NCBI GenBank assembly: GCA_947487205.1
Contig: CANKVU010000001.1
Location: 1 to 64,000, forward strand
Origin: an uncultured Paracoccaceae bacterium
GTDB lineage: Bacteria; Pseudomonadota; Alphaproteobacteria; Rhodobacterales; Rhodobacteraceae
DNA: 64,000 nucleotides
Reading direction: 5' to 3'
The notes under the pieces were generated by a model. The model was not told where the DNA came from and did no database searches. It saw nothing but the letters and a program-made list of their open reading frames with translations. Below, piece after piece: positions 50,956 through 59,693 of this stretch. Position 1 is the stretch's first letter, and each line of letters begins with the position of its first letter. The translations under genes were made by a program, and so were the position numbers.

Positions 50956-53349
50956 CTACCTGCCGTCGCCGCCCGCCTCGCCGGCGGCGTCCGCGTCCAG
51001 CTCCGGGCCTTGCGGCCGGACGGGCATGCGGCGGGCGGGGTGGCGCTCCTCCCCGCCGGCGCGGGCGCCGGGCCGCCCGGTGCCGCGCAGCCAGACATCC
51101 TGCTGCGCCATCGGGATCTCGATCTCGGCTTCTGCGAAGCGCCGCACGATCTCGTGGTTCATGTCGGTCTGCACGTTCAGGACGAAGTTGATGTCGCGCA
51201 GGATCGCGCGGATCTCGAAATTCATCCCGTTCGGCCCGAAGCCCGCGAAATAGATGAAGGGCTCGGGGTTCAGCGACACCATCGGATGGTCGCGCGCGAT
51301 ATCCGTCAGGATGTCTTCCACCTGCCGGGTGTCGTTGCCGAAGGCCACGGTGACCGGAACGATCACCCGGCCGACATTGTTGCCGCGCGTCCAGTTCGTC
51401 ACCGTCCCCGAGATCAGGTCGGCGTTGGGCACGATCACGTCGGTCCGGTCGAAGGTCTCGATCCGGGTGGAGCGGACCGAGATGTCGCGCACGTATCCGG
51501 TCTCGCCGTTCACCTCGATCCAGTCGCCCTGGCTGATCGGCCGCTCGATCAGCAGGATGATGCCAGAGACGAAGTTCGAGACCACGTTCTGCAAGCCGAA
51601 ACCGATGCCGACCGACAGGGCACCGGCGACGATGGCAAGGCTCGACAGGTCGATCCCGGCCGAGGTCACGGCGACGATCATCGCCGTGAAGATGCCCACA
51701 TATCCCAGCCCCGAGGCGATCGCGTTGCGCCCCCCCACGTCCAGCCGCGTCTTGGGCAAAACGGAATTGCGCAGCGTGGCCTGGATGAACCGCGTGACCG
51801 CGTAGCCGACGAAGAACACCAGGAGGAAGGTGAGGAAATCCGCCGGCGAGATCCGCGTCTCGCCGAAGCTGTACCCGGCGCGGACGCTCGACCACAATTC
51901 GGTCAGGTCCGCCACCCGCGCCCCCCAGATCAGCGCATAGATCGGCAGCGCCGCCAGAGTCAGGGCGAACCCGATCAGGACCGGGGCCAGGGCGTCGCTC
52001 GACCCTTCGGCGGTATCGGTCACCAGGGCGTAGAAATCGTAGACGAGGCGCTGCATGACCAGGACGAAGCCGGTGAGCGCGATCGTCTCGACCGCCGGGA
52101 TCAGCAGGAACTCGGTCGCGTTCGCATAGCCCGCCGTCGCCAGGATCGCCGCGCCCAGCGCCGCCAGGATCAGGAGCCGCCCGAGAAGGCGGGTGAAGGA
52201 GCCCGTCAGGGTCCGCTCGTCGTCGTCATTGAGTTCGTTCGCGCGCCGTGCCCGCAGCAGCAGCAGGCCGATCCGGTAAAGGAGGAACGCCAGCAGCAGG
52301 CGCGGCACATAGAGGAGCACGGAGATGGCGATGTCGGAGCGATCCGTCAGGTCCGCCAGGGTCTCGATCGCGATCACCAGCGCCGTGACCGACGACACCG
52401 CGCGCCCGTAGCGGCGCAGCCGGTTGCTCATCGCATCGTCGAGAAAGAGCGGCCCCGGCCGGTCCGAGGGAAACAGCGCCTTGGACAGCCACAATCCCAG
52501 CACCAGGGGCGCCACCACGCTCAAGAGCGACTGCGCCGCCTCGAGCGTCGCCGGCCCGGCGATGTCGCTGACCTCGGCCGAGACGGCGACCAGCACGACC
52601 CCGAGCAGTGGCAGCACCATCTGCCCCAGCGAGACGAGGAACCCGACCACGCCGCGGCCGCGCCGCGTATGGCCGAGCACCCAGGTCTGGAACAGGTCGA
52701 TCCACCAGCTGGAGCGGAACAGCAGCAGAAGGCCGATCACCAGGAGCGGCAGCGACAGCGGCAGGGACCGCATCGCCGCCGCCCGCAGGTCGGCGTTGCG
52801 CCAGTTCGCCTGCCATTCCTCCCACAGGATCAGCGCGGTATCGGTGACGGCCGACACCGCGCCCGGCCAGTAGAGCGGGTTGAGCGGCGTCGGATCGCGC
52901 GCCAGAAGCTGTTCGGCGTAGCGGTCGCGGATGCGGCGGTCGATGGCCGCGACCAGGCTGTCGGCCTCGGTATAGGCCTCCTCGGCGCGGCGCACGGGCT
53001 GGCGCAGTTCCTCGAGCTGGTCGGTCAGGGTGGCGCGGCGGTCCGAGATCTGCTCGCTCTCGGGCGGCTCCCCCTCGGCCGGCGGAGAGCCCAGCGCGTC
53101 GAGCTGTCCCTGCACCGTCTCGATCCGGGCGGAATTCACGTCCTGCGCCTGCAGGAAGGTGCCGCGCCGCTGCGCCACCGCGGCGCGCAGCTCTTCCAGC
53201 GCGCCGATATTCGTATCGCTCTCGAGGGCCCCCTGCACCTCCTGCGACAGGCCAGCCCACGCGTCGTAATCGGGCTGCGGGATCTCCTGCGCCAGGCTCG
53301 CCAGTGCCAGGCAAAGCCAGACGGCGACCGCGGCGGCAGCCCGGATCAT
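50956..53349 (-). CDS. DUF3772 mechanosensitive channel (MscS family)
   Basis: A 797-aa inner-membrane channel. The signal or first span (AAVAVWLCLALASLA) leads to the DUF3772 periplasmic coiled region (about 25-180, rich in Glu and Arg), followed by about nine spans. The MscS pore and beta domain (about 585-760: LSSLAIVAGALSVGIGFGLQNVVSNFVSGIILLIERPISQGDWIEV) is typical, and it ends in a charged Gly/Arg tail. It protects against hypo-osmotic shock. Its start overlaps the cysK stop by four bases (ATGA). Confidence 0.9.
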   Translation of the reverse strand: MIRAAAAVAVWLCLALASLAQEIPQPDYDAWAGLSQEVQGALESDTNIGALEELRAAVAQRRGTFLQAQDVNSARIETVQGQLDALGSPPAEGEPPESEQISDRRATLTDQLEELRQPVRRAEEAYTEADSLVAAIDRRIRDRYAEQLLARDPTPLNPLYWPGAVSAVTDTALILWEEWQANWRNADLRAAAMRSLPLSLPLLVIGLLLLFRSSWWIDLFQTWVLGHTRRGRGVVGFLVSLGQMVLPLLGVVLVAVSAEVSDIAGPATLEAAQSLLSVVAPLVLGLWLSKALFPSDRPGPLFLDDAMSNRLRRYGRAVSSVTALVIAIETLADLTDRSDIAISVLLYVPRLLLAFLLYRIGLLLLRARRANELNDDDERTLTGSFTRLLGRLLILAALGAAILATAGYANATEFLLIPAVETIALTGFVLVMQRLVYDFYALVTDTAEGSSDALAPVLIGFALTLAALPIYALIWGARVADLTELWSSVRAGYSFGETRISPADFLTFLLVFFVGYAVTRFIQATLRNSVLPKTRLDVGGRNAIASGLGYVGIFTAMIVAVTSAGIDLSSLAIVAGALSVGIGFGLQNVVSNFVSGIILLIERPISQGDWIEVNGETGYVRDISVRSTRIETFDRTDVIVPNADLISGTVTNWTRGNNVGRVIVPVTVAFGNDTRQVEDILTDIARDHPMVSLNPEPFIYFAGFGPNGMNFEIRAILRDINFVLNVQTDMNHEIVRRFAEAEIEIPMAQQDVWLRGTGRPGARAGGEERHPARRMPVRPQGPELDADAAGEAGGDGR

Positions 53350-54377
53350 GCGTCTTCGAAGACCGTCGGCAGCGTCCGTGCCTGCCCGTCGACCAGCCAT
53401 TGCGGAACCGGAAGCCCCTTCTCACGAAGGAAATCGGGGTTGTAGACCTTGGATTGATAGCGGTTCCCGAAATCGCACAGGATGGTCACGATCGTATGCC
53501 CGGGGCCCAGGTCGCGCGCCATCCGGATCGCGCCGGCGACGTTCGTGCCCGTCGATCCCCCCATGCAGAGCCCTTCGTCCTGCAACAGGTCGAAGATGAC
53601 GGGAAGCGCCTCCGCATCCGGGATGCGGTAACAGAAATCGGGCGTGAACCCGTCGAGATTGCCGGTGACGCGGCCCTGCCCGATCCCTTCCGTGATGGAA
53701 TTTCCCTCGTTCTCCCGCCCGGTATAGATCTGGTACATCCCCGACCCTTCGGGATCGGCCAGCCCGATCTTGACGCCCCGGTGCTGCAGCGCCTCGGCGA
53801 CGCCGGCGATGGTGCCGCCCGTGCCGATCGAGCAGATGAACCCGTCGACGCGGCCTCCGGTCTGCTCCCAGATTTCCGGGCCCGTCGTCTCGACATGGGC
53901 GCGCCGGTTGGCGACGTTGTCGAACTGGTTCGCCCAGATCGCGCCGTGCTCTTCCGTGGCCGCCAGCCGTTCGGCCAGCCGGCCGGAATACCTCACGTAA
54001 TTGTTCGGGTTCTTGTAGGGGACCGCCGGCACCTGGACCAGGTCGGCCCCCGCCAGGCGCAGCATGTCCTTCTTCTCCTGGCTCTGGGTCTCGGGGATCA
54101 CGATCACCGAGCGGAACCCCATCGAGGCGCCGACCAGGCTCAGGCCGATGCCGGTATTGCCGGCGGTGCCCTCGACGATGGTGCCGCCGGGCTCCAGGAC
54201 ACCCCGCTCCACCGCGTCCTTGATGATGTAGAGCGCCGCGCGGTCCTTGACCGACTGGCCCGGATTCATGAACTCCGCCTTGCCCAGGATCTCGCAGCCC
54301 GTGGCCTCCGAAGGTCCCTTCAGCCGCAGGAGCGGCGTGTTCCCGACCGCCGCGGCCAGATCGCTGTGGATGGTCAT
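53346..54377 (-). CDS. cysK: Cysteine synthase (O-acetylserine sulfhydrylase-like)
   Basis: A 343-aa fold-type II PLP enzyme. The PLP Lys is in NPGQSVKDRAALYII, the substrate loop in EGTAGNTGIGLSLVGASMG, and SIGTGGTIAGVAEAL binds phosphate. The Ser-rich loop GSTGTN replaces the usual SSGAA, as in a branch that includes other beta-replacement enzymes, so O-acetylserine is likely but not certain. Coupled to the downstream DUF3772 gene by an ATGA overlap. Confidence 0.88.
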   Translation of the reverse strand: MTIHSDLAAAVGNTPLLRLKGPSEATGCEILGKAEFMNPGQSVKDRAALYIIKDAVERGVLEPGGTIVEGTAGNTGIGLSLVGASMGFRSVIVIPETQSQEKKDMLRLAGADLVQVPAVPYKNPNNYVRYSGRLAERLAATEEHGAIWANQFDNVANRRAHVETTGPEIWEQTGGRVDGFICSIGTGGTIAGVAEALQHRGVKIGLADPEGSGMYQIYTGRENEGNSITEGIGQGRVTGNLDGFTPDFCYRIPDAEALPVIFDLLQDEGLCMGGSTGTNVAGAIRMARDLGPGHTIVTILCDFGNRYQSKVYNPDFLREKGLPVPQWLVDGQARTLPTVFEDA

Positions 54378-54435
54378 GTGGGCGTCCTCCTCGGCTGCCG
54401 GTCGCGGCCATGACTAGGCCGCGAGGTGGGCGAAC

Positions 54436-55557
54436 TCAAGCCAGGGCGCTGCGGTTCCGGGCGCTCTCCAGCCACAGGATCGAGAGCAGGAGCGGCGCGG
54501 TGTCGACCTCTCCGCTCGCGAGCAGGTCGCGCGCCCGGTCGAAGGGCACGACATGGGCGCGGATATCCTCGTTCTCGGAGGCCAGCCCGCCCAGCCCCTC
54601 CGCCCGGTCGGGCAGGTCGGCGATGCCGACGAAGCTCTCGATGTATTCGCTGACACCCCCGGGGCTCGGATAATAGCTGCCGATCCGGTGAAGCGTGCCG
54701 ATCTCGACCTGCGCCTCCTCCAGCGCCTCGCGCCGCGCGGTCGCCTCGGCCGCCTCGCCGGGATCGATGCGCCCGGCGATCGGCTCCAGCACCCAGGGGC
54801 GCGGATCGCCCCTGAGCCACGGGCCGTACCGGAATTGTTCGACCATCAGCACCCGGTCGCGGACGGGATCGTAGGGCAGGACCGTGACCGCGTCGGTCAT
54901 CTGGAGGCCCGCGCGCTCGACGATGTCGCTGTGTCCGCCGCCGAACAGCGGGTGGCGCAGCCGCGTCTCGCCCACGGCGAAATAATGGCAATAGGGCTGG
55001 CGGTGGCCCAGCACCTCCACCGTGTCGCGGCCCATCGGCGAGCGCAGGTCCGCGGGCGTCAGGTCCCGCTCGGCGCGCAGGCGCGCATCCGCCCGGGCGC
55101 GGATCATCGGCATGCGGAACCCGATCTCGCCCGGCGGCACGCGCTGGAACATGGCCATGGCCGCCTCGGCCGTGCGCCGCGCCAGCGGTCCCGCCGCCGC
55201 CTGCCACCCGGCCAGAGCCCAGTCGCGGCCCCCGGCCCCGTCGCCGGTGGTGGCGGCGGCGCGGTAGAGCGTGGCCGCCACCGTTGCGGCCCCGCTCTGC
55301 ACCGCGACCCGGTCGGCGGCGTGGCCGCATCCCGCGGCGTAGAACGCCGCCCGCGCGGCCGCCTCCGGCGACAGGGTGACCAGCACGCCCTCGGCGGCCT
55401 GCCCCGGACGCGCGACCAGGATCGGGCCGTCCCCGTCTTCGGCGCGCTCCACGGCGTGATCGGCCAGGCGCGCCGCCTGCCCTGCCGCCGCGCGTCCCAG
55501 GACGATCCGGCGCAGGTCCGGGTCGAGCAGCGTCCCGAAAAGGAAGATCCGCGTCAT
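54436..55557 (-). CDS. Nudix hydrolase with N-terminal GGCT-like domain
   Basis: A 373-aa two-domain protein. The N-terminal part (MTRIFLFGTLLDPDLRRIVLG, then EGVLVTLSPEAAARAAFYAAGCGH) resembles gamma-glutamylcyclotransferase-like folds. The C-terminal part (about 195-373) is a Nudix hydrolase of ADP-ribose pyrophosphatase type, with the box GRIDPGEAAEATARREALEEAQVEIG in which the last conserved Gly-equivalent position is Gln-Val. ADP-ribose or related nucleotide-sugar hydrolysis is the likely activity. Such fusions occur in rhodobacters. Same direction as cysK with a 58-base gap. Confidence 0.85.
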   Translation of the reverse strand: MTRIFLFGTLLDPDLRRIVLGRAAAGQAARLADHAVERAEDGDGPILVARPGQAAEGVLVTLSPEAAARAAFYAAGCGHAADRVAVQSGAATVAATLYRAAATTGDGAGGRDWALAGWQAAAGPLARRTAEAAMAMFQRVPPGEIGFRMPMIRARADARLRAERDLTPADLRSPMGRDTVEVLGHRQPYCHYFAVGETRLRHPLFGGGHSDIVERAGLQMTDAVTVLPYDPVRDRVLMVEQFRYGPWLRGDPRPWVLEPIAGRIDPGEAAEATARREALEEAQVEIGTLHRIGSYYPSPGGVSEYIESFVGIADLPDRAEGLGGLASENEDIRAHVVPFDRARDLLASGEVDTAPLLLSILWLESARNRSALA

Positions 55558-55701
55558 TGGTCTCGTCGCTCCACCGTCAGGTCCGGCGGCGATCCGGCCC
55601 CATGCCCCGACCGCGCCGCGTCATCCGGCACAGCCTCGCCCATGGGCCCCGCGAAGTCGATGCATCCTGCCCGGCCGCAATGGCGATCCGCGCCGGGGGG
55701 A

Positions 55702-56919
55702 TCAGGCGGGATGCGTGACGGTGATCTGGGTCACGTCGCAATTGCCGCTGCGGAACGTCGCGGCGCAGGCGGTGAGGTAGAAGGTCCACATCCGCCGGAA
55801 CCGCTCGTCGAAGCCCATGGCCGCGATCTCGTCCCATTGCGCGTTGAAGCTGTCGTGCCAGCGCCGCAGCGTCTGGCTGTAGCTGTCGCCGAACTCGATC
55901 GAGCGCACGACCCCCAGGCCGGCGCGCCGGATCTCCGCCCGGAGCGCGCCGGGCGACGGCAGCATCCCGCCGGGAAAGATGTATTTCTGGATGAAGTCCG
56001 GCGCCCGCCGGTACACCTCCCACCGGGCGTCCTGGACGGTGATGATCTGCAGCGTCGCGTTGCGGCCCGGTCGCAGCCGGCGGCGCAGCGTGTCGAAATA
56101 GACCGGCCAGTAGCGTTCGCCCACCGCCTCGAACATCTCGATCGAGGCGATGCCGTCGAAGGCCCCTTCGGTGTCGCGGTAATCCTGCATCCGGATCTCC
56201 ACCCGGTCCGAAAGGCCGGCCGCGGCGATGCGGCGGGTGGCGTAGTCGTGCTGCGCGCGGCTGATCGTCAGCCCGGTCACGCGCAGCCCCCGCTCCCGGG
56301 CGGCATATTCGGCGAAGCCCCCCCATCCGCAGCCGATCTCCAGCACGTGATCGCCCGGGCGGGCGCCCATCTGGTCCACCATCGAGGCGTACTTGGCCTC
56401 CTGCGCCGCCTCGAGGCTCTCCTGCCCGGTCTCGAACCGGGCCGAGGAATAGGTCATCGTCTCGTCCAGCCACAACCCGTAGAACTCGTTGCCCAGGTCG
56501 TAATGGGCGGCGATGTTGCGCCGCGCCTGCCGTTTGGAATTGCGGTTCATCCAGAACCGGAACCGCTCGAAGGCCCGCACGAGGCCCATGGCGGGAAAGC
56601 CGTCGTACATGTCGTCCCCGGCAACGTGCACGAGATCCATGAAGGCCTGCAGGTCCGGGGTGGTCCAGCCGCCCTCCACATAGGCCTCGCAGAACCCCAT
56701 GTCGCCGTCCCGCACCAGCCGGGCGAACAGGTCGGGGTCCCGCACCCCGATCTCGGCCACGGGCCCCGGCGCGCGGCCCTCGGCGCGAAAGCGCCGGCCG
56801 TCGGGCAGGATCATGTCCAGGCGTCCCGCTTCCATGCCCTGCGCCATGGAAAAGACGCGGGAAAAGTAGCGCGGCAGGTTCCCCTGCCCCTCTGTCGTCG
56901 TCAGCGCGGTCATCGTCAC
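55702..56919 (-). CDS. cfa: Cyclopropane-fatty-acyl-phospholipid synthase family methyltransferase
   Basis: A 405-aa SAM-dependent enzyme that methylenates unsaturated acyl chains of membrane phospholipids. It has the SAM motif VLEIGCGWGGFAEYAARER, HYDLGNEFYGLWLDETMTYS at the start of the catalytic core, and IEMFEAVGERYWPVYFDTL. The C-terminal Cys-bearing ACAATFRSGNCDVTQITVTH is typical of the rhodobacter branch. It acts on FabA/FabB-derived unsaturated chains, also made in this window. Related branches of this family make other modified lipids, so the exact product is not settled. Confidence 0.85.
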   Translation of the reverse strand: MTMTALTTTEGQGNLPRYFSRVFSMAQGMEAGRLDMILPDGRRFRAEGRAPGPVAEIGVRDPDLFARLVRDGDMGFCEAYVEGGWTTPDLQAFMDLVHVAGDDMYDGFPAMGLVRAFERFRFWMNRNSKRQARRNIAAHYDLGNEFYGLWLDETMTYSSARFETGQESLEAAQEAKYASMVDQMGARPGDHVLEIGCGWGGFAEYAARERGLRVTGLTISRAQHDYATRRIAAAGLSDRVEIRMQDYRDTEGAFDGIASIEMFEAVGERYWPVYFDTLRRRLRPGRNATLQIITVQDARWEVYRRAPDFIQKYIFPGGMLPSPGALRAEIRRAGLGVVRSIEFGDSYSQTLRRWHDSFNAQWDEIAAMGFDERFRRMWTFYLTACAATFRSGNCDVTQITVTHPA

Positions 56920-57014
56920 TCCCCGTTTCGGCGAAGCTAGACGCCGAAGGCGCCGGGTTCCAAGCGGAAACCGGCGCCGCGGGCTGCGTCACGTCGCACC
57001 GGCGCGGGCGCCGC

Positions 57015-57731
57015 CTAATAGATGGTCGCGAATTTCGCCGGGCGGGCGGAGCGGAGGACCCGCACCGGGGCACCGTCCCGGCGTCGCTCGAACAGGTCGA
57101 TCACGTCCTGATCGAGCATCCGGATGCATCCCGACGACACCGCCTTGCCCAGGTATTGCGGCTCGCAGCCCCCGTGGATGCGGTACAGCGTGTCCTGCCC
57201 GTTCTCGAACAGGTACATCGCCCGGGCGCCCAGGGGGTTTCCCGGCCCCGGATCCATGCCCCCCATCGACACCGTGTAGGGGGCGAGCTCGGGCTGCCGT
57301 TCGGCCATCTCGTCGGGGACCTTCCAGCGCGGCCATTCGCGGCCGTACTGGATCACCGCGTCACCCGCCCAGCCGAAACCGGCCCGCCCGACGCTGATCC
57401 CGTAGCGCAGCGCCCGGCCATCCGCCTCCACGAGGTGCAGATAGGCGTCGTCGGGATCGACCACGATGCCGCCCGGCGGCATCTGCGGATAGGGGTTGGC
57501 CACCTCCTGCCGCCACAATTCGGGCGGCACGATCCCGTCGGGAACGGCCGGGATCGCGAAGGGCTCGTCCGTGATCGCCCCGTACCGGGCGGGCATCGGC
57601 GGCGGCGGGGGCGGCGGCGGGAGGTCCGGCGGAGCCTCGCGGCTCACCTCCTGCAGATGCGGCGGCGACGCGCAGGCCGAAAGCGCCGCGGCGGCGCCGG
57701 TCGAAAGCAGGATGCGTCGGGAAATCGGCAT
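57015..57731 (-). CDS. L,D-transpeptidase (YkuD domain) lipoprotein
   Basis: A 238-aa exported enzyme that forms 3-3 cross-links in peptidoglycan or anchors proteins. The N-terminus MPISRRILLSTGAAAALSACASPP has a twin-arginine-like start and a lipobox (LSAC). A Pro-rich linker (PPPPPPPPMPARY) leads to the YkuD catalytic domain with YRIHGGCEPQYLGKAVSSGCIRM, including catalytic His and Cys (SSGCIRM). The length is normal for the alphaproteobacterial type. Confidence 0.93.
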   Translation of the reverse strand: MPISRRILLSTGAAAALSACASPPHLQEVSREAPPDLPPPPPPPPMPARYGAITDEPFAIPAVPDGIVPPELWRQEVANPYPQMPPGGIVVDPDDAYLHLVEADGRALRYGISVGRAGFGWAGDAVIQYGREWPRWKVPDEMAERQPELAPYTVSMGGMDPGPGNPLGARAMYLFENGQDTLYRIHGGCEPQYLGKAVSSGCIRMLDQDVIDLFERRRDGAPVRVLRSARPAKFATIY

Positions 57732-57787
57732 GATCTGTGTCCTGTGTCCAAGGGGGACCGGGGCCGCGAACGGCCCGGCGATATCGC

Positions 57788-58096
57788 TCAGGCAGATCGC
57801 GGCGGATCGAGCATCGCCGCCGGCGTCTCGCCCGCAGGCAGCGGTGCCTCCCGCGGGGCCGGCGCCGCGCCGGCGACCGCCGCCGGGACCGGCGGAGCGG
57901 CGGGCAACATCAGATCGGGGCCGCAGGACGATCCGGCGAGGGCCTTCCCCGGACAGCGGACAGGCACGGCGATGGCGGCACCGTCGATTTCCGCGCCGCC
58001 TTGAGATGCCGCGTCACCGATACCGGCGGCCGGGGCCGGATGTGGCAGGACCATCCCGATCGCAACAATTAGAAGTAGAAAACGCAGCGCGGCCAT
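57788..58096 (-). CDS. Small exported protein of unknown function
   Basis: A 102-aa protein with a signal peptide (RFLLLIVAIGMVLPHPAPAAG) and an Ala/Pro-rich remainder containing two Cys (VRCPGKALAGSSCGPDL). No family was recognised. It lies 56 bases upstream of the L,D-transpeptidase on the same strand, so cotranscription is possible. Confidence 0.5.
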   Translation of the reverse strand: MAALRFLLLIVAIGMVLPHPAPAAGIGDAASQGGAEIDGAAIAVPVRCPGKALAGSSCGPDLMLPAAPPVPAAVAGAAPAPREAPLPAGETPAAMLDPPRSA

Positions 58097-58174
58097 ACCC
58101 CGTCAATACAGATCGGCCGGGCCGTGTCGATCAGTCCGGGCTCACGTTCGCGCGCGCCGCCCCGCCTCCGATGC

Positions 58175-59602
58175 TCAGAAGTCGCGGTTGTTGTACGCCT
58201 CCAGGGCCCGCTCCCGGCCTTCCTTCGGCCCGACGATGGGGGTGTCGGGATAGGCGTCGTTCCTTGCCATCGGCCAGGTGCTCGGGATCGCGTCGTAGAA
58301 CGAAAGCGCCTCCGCGGACGGGTCGTCACTCAACTCGGCGATGAACCGCGTGACATAGGCGCGGTCCTTGTCGAACTTGTCGAGCTGCGTCACCGGATTG
58401 AAGACCCGGAAATAGGGCGTCGCGTCCGGCCCCGGCCCGCTCGCCCATTGCCAGCCCAGGGAATTCGAGGCCGGATCCCAGTCGACCAGCGTGTCCTCGA
58501 ACCAGCGCATGCCGATCTTCCAGTGGCTCATCAGGTTCTTGGTGAGGTAGTTCGCCACCACCATCCGGGCGCGATTGTGCATCCGCCCCGTCACCCACAA
58601 TTCCCGCATCGCCGCATCGACGAGCCGGATGCCGGTGCGGCCCTGCTTCCAGGCCTTTACCTCGGCGGCGCGCTCGTCCTCGTTCCAGGGAAAGCTGTCC
58701 CATTTCTCCCGCCAATTGCCGGTCATTAGCCGCGGCGTGTGATAGACGAGGTGATAGGCGAAGTCGCGCCAGACCAGTTCCTGCAGCCAGGTGGCCGCGC
58801 CGTCCTTGCCCTGGTCCAGCGCCCGCTGCCCCGCATGCCAGCACGACCGGATCGAGATCTCGCCATAGGTGAGGTTCTCGGACAGGCCGGATGTCCCGTC
58901 GATGCCGGGGAAGTCGCGCCGTTTCCCATAGGTCTCGACGCGGTCGCGCATGAAGGTGGCGAGCCGGGTCTGCGCCGCCTCCTCGCCGACCGTGACGTGG
59001 CGCGCCACGATCTCGGCGCCGCGATCCATCGCCGCGCCCATCGCCCAGTCCGAGAGCGCTTCGCTGTCGGGCCAGCGATCGGGCGCCGGCAGTTCGGAGG
59101 GGGCGGTCAGCGGCTCGGCCACGCCACGATCCTTCACCGCCCGCCAGAACGGGGTGTAGACCTTGTAATACTCGCCCGATTTCGTCTCGACCGTCCAAGG
59201 CTCGAACAGGACGTGGCCGGAATGGCTGCCGGCCTCGATTCCCATCTCGGTCAGGGCCGACTTGACCCCCCGGTCGCGCTCGATCGAGAACGGGTCGTAG
59301 GCCCGCGTCCACCACACGGTCCCCGCGCAGGTCTCCTCGGCCAGCGCCGTCAGCACCTCGGCGGCGCGGCCGCGCCGCAGGATCAGGCGCGAGCCGAGGC
59401 CCTCCAGCCGCCGCGCGAAGCTGTCCACCCCGAGTCCCAGGCGCCATTTTGGCGCCGCGCCGTGGCCCTCCACCACCTCGTCGAGGACGAAGAGCGGGAT
59501 CACCGGGCGCCCGCTCGACGCCGCGGCGTCGAGCGCGGGATGGTCCGTCAGCCGCAGGTCGCGGCGGAACCACAGGATGATGGGGGATCGGTCGTCGCTC
59601 AT
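58175..59602 (-). CDS. phrB: Deoxyribodipyrimidine photolyase (class I)
   Basis: A 475-aa flavoprotein that repairs cyclobutane pyrimidine dimers with blue light. The N-terminal antenna domain begins PIILWFRRDLRLTDHPALDAA. The FAD domain has TWLQELVWRDFAYHLVYH, MRELWVTGRMHNRARMVVANYLTKNLM and SNSLGWQWASGPGPDATPYFRVFNPVTQ, the last including the conserved tryptophans. Full length and motif order indicate an active repair enzyme rather than a cryptochrome. Confidence 0.94.
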   Translation of the reverse strand: MSDDRSPIILWFRRDLRLTDHPALDAAASSGRPVIPLFVLDEVVEGHGAAPKWRLGLGVDSFARRLEGLGSRLILRRGRAAEVLTALAEETCAGTVWWTRAYDPFSIERDRGVKSALTEMGIEAGSHSGHVLFEPWTVETKSGEYYKVYTPFWRAVKDRGVAEPLTAPSELPAPDRWPDSEALSDWAMGAAMDRGAEIVARHVTVGEEAAQTRLATFMRDRVETYGKRRDFPGIDGTSGLSENLTYGEISIRSCWHAGQRALDQGKDGAATWLQELVWRDFAYHLVYHTPRLMTGNWREKWDSFPWNEDERAAEVKAWKQGRTGIRLVDAAMRELWVTGRMHNRARMVVANYLTKNLMSHWKIGMRWFEDTLVDWDPASNSLGWQWASGPGPDATPYFRVFNPVTQLDKFDKDRAYVTRFIAELSDDPSAEALSFYDAIPSTWPMARNDAYPDTPIVGPKEGRERALEAYNNRDF

Positions 59603-59637
59603 GCGGGCCGAGCTAGGGCCCGGTCCCGGATCGAAAA

Positions 59638-59666
59638 GCGCCGGCCCGGGTGTCCCGGACCGGCGC
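59638..59666 (-). terminator. Intrinsic terminator after BCCT gene
   Basis: GCGCCGG-C-CCGGG pairs with CCCGG-A-CCGGCGC (one mismatch, 3-base loop). On the minus strand it is followed by CTTTTCG, 30 bases after the BCCT stop. Confidence 0.75.
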
Positions 59667-59693
59667 GATGTCGCAGGGGGTGGGTGGCGGCGC

